DNA of 64,000 bases from an uncultured Erythrobacter sp. (GTDB lineage Bacteria; Pseudomonadota; Alphaproteobacteria; Sphingomonadales; Sphingomonadaceae), in NCBI GenBank assembly GCA_947503155.1, contig CANNCL010000004.1, forward strand, positions 124,001 to 188,000. The letters are read 5' to 3'. The notes under the pieces are model-generated. The model ran no database searches and was not told the origin of the DNA. It was given only the letters and a program-made list of their open reading frames with translations. Of this stretch, positions 63,474 through 64,000 are shown in pieces; position 1 is the first letter of the stretch; each line of letters starts with the position of its first letter. The translations under genes and the position numbers were made by a program.

Positions 63474-64000
63474 CCGGGCCGGCAAAGCGCCTGTTTGCAC
63501 CGCTTTCATTGATGGCTCTTGCGCCGTTCCTGATGGGTCAGCGCGAACCGGTTTTGGTCCCCGAGGTCAGCCAGTCGCGGATCGAGGTGCGGCAAGGTTT
63601 CACCGGAGCAAACCTGCTGCTTTACGGCGCGGTGATCGACCCGGATGGCGCCTCTAGCAACACGGAATACGATATCGTCGTAGTCCTGAAAGGCCCCGCA
63701 GAACGCATCCGTTTGCGCGAAAAAGAGCGTTTGGCAGGCATCTGGATGAATTCCGGTGAAAGCGACTTTCAATCCGCGCCATCATTTTTCGCGGTCGCGG
63801 CCTCCAGCCCAATCGAAGATATTGTCGACCCCCGCACCGCCGCGATTTACGAGCTGGGGACGCAGTTTATCCAGCTTAGCCCGACGGGGCAGATTGAGCC
63901 TGAGCAACAAGCGCGATTTGCCCGCGGGCTGGTGGAAATGCGAGAGCGGCTTGGGCTTTATAACGAAGAATCCGAAGGTGTGCGGATCAGCGAAGGCGTG
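63470..64000 (+). CDS. TIGR02186-type alphaproteobacterial membrane protein, 3'-truncated
   Basis: 177 residues are visible with no stop before the window end. ATG 63470 overlaps the TSUP stop (ATGA). An N-terminal signal-like hydrophobic stretch (FAPLSLMALAPFLMGQ) is followed by a segment matching the TIGR02186 family (PEVSQSRIEVRQGFTGANLLLYGA, then WMNSGESDFQSAPSFFAVA). Family members end with a C-terminal transmembrane helix, beyond this edge. Paired with the TSUP permease, it is probably a periplasmic partner of it. Confidence 0.87.
   Translation, partial: MTGPAKRLFAPLSLMALAPFLMGQREPVLVPEVSQSRIEVRQGFTGANLLLYGAVIDPDGASSNTEYDIVVVLKGPAERIRLREKERLAGIWMNSGESDFQSAPSFFAVAASSPIEDIVDPRTAAIYELGTQFIQLSPTGQIEPEQQARFARGLVEMRERLGLYNEESEGVRISEGV

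Noticed and set aside
1..64000. Mobile elements, prophage, CRISPR-Cas or toxin-antitoxin systems
   Set aside because: No transposase, integrase, phage structural, Cas or recognisable toxin-antitoxin proteins seen in any frame.

Overview
The window reads as chromosomal DNA of an alphaproteobacterium, most likely Sphingomonadales and probably the Erythrobacteraceae. This is inferred from gene content and protein style, not from a search. Supporting signs are a ChpT-type phosphotransferase, a 300-residue alphaproteobacterial RpoH, a DUF3297 protein, a TIGR02186-type protein beside a TauE/SafE permease, and a class GN (marine proteobacterial) sortase with its target. I see no rRNA operon, prophage, insertion sequence, integron or CRISPR array.

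Region 1 (1-12631) is a compact alginate-utilisation locus, all on the + strand. It holds the 3' part of a TonB-dependent receptor, a FadR-type GntR regulator, a secreted PL6 lyase, a PL17 oligoalginate lyase, a KdgF-like cupin, an MFS uronate transporter, an SDR reductase (DEH to KDG), a KDPG aldolase and a KDG kinase. Together these would take alginate across the outer membrane, cut it to unsaturated monouronate, import it, reduce and phosphorylate it, and split it to pyruvate and glyceraldehyde-3-phosphate. A strong sigma70-like promoter and a candidate GntR operator sit before the PL6 gene.

Region 2 (12788-31067) is mostly conserved chromosomal genes: a COG2509-type flavoprotein, tRNA-Val(CAC), SppA, pyrB with a degenerate dihydroorotase partner, an orphan ParA ATPase with a lysine-rich partner and two SPOR proteins, a DUF418 protein, bfd and bfr (each preceded by the same TGCGA-N5-TCGCA dyad), der, a DUF3297 protein, tRNA-Leu(TAG), and trigger factor with a histone-H1-like tail.

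Region 3 (31101-46744) holds a secreted amidase, clpP-clpX and an Asp/Glu racemase. It then has a minus-strand run of seven envelope and stress genes: sortase target, GN sortase, mtgA, a His-rich CDF metal exporter, ECF sigma, RskA-type anti-sigma and a fasciclin protein. It ends with an XRE regulator, a P-loop protein, rpoH, an RluA-family pseudouridine synthase and a JAMM protease.

Region 4 (46908-64000) holds chpT, an amidase_2 protein, aqpZ, RNase P RNA followed by three 35-bp tandem hairpin units, a TspO-like membrane protein, a trypsin-type autotransporter, ugd, a PPP-type phosphatase, a TorF-like porin, gloA and nhaA. It also has an NfrB-like glycosyltransferase that appears broken by an internal microhomology deletion, its NfrA-like neighbour, a TSUP permease and a truncated TIGR02186-type gene at the right edge.

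The best candidates for under-described biology are the sigma/anti-sigma/fasciclin unit coupled to a metal exporter, the sortase pair with an odd sorting signal, the ParA/SPOR cluster, the repeat array behind rnpB, and the shared iron-type operators.
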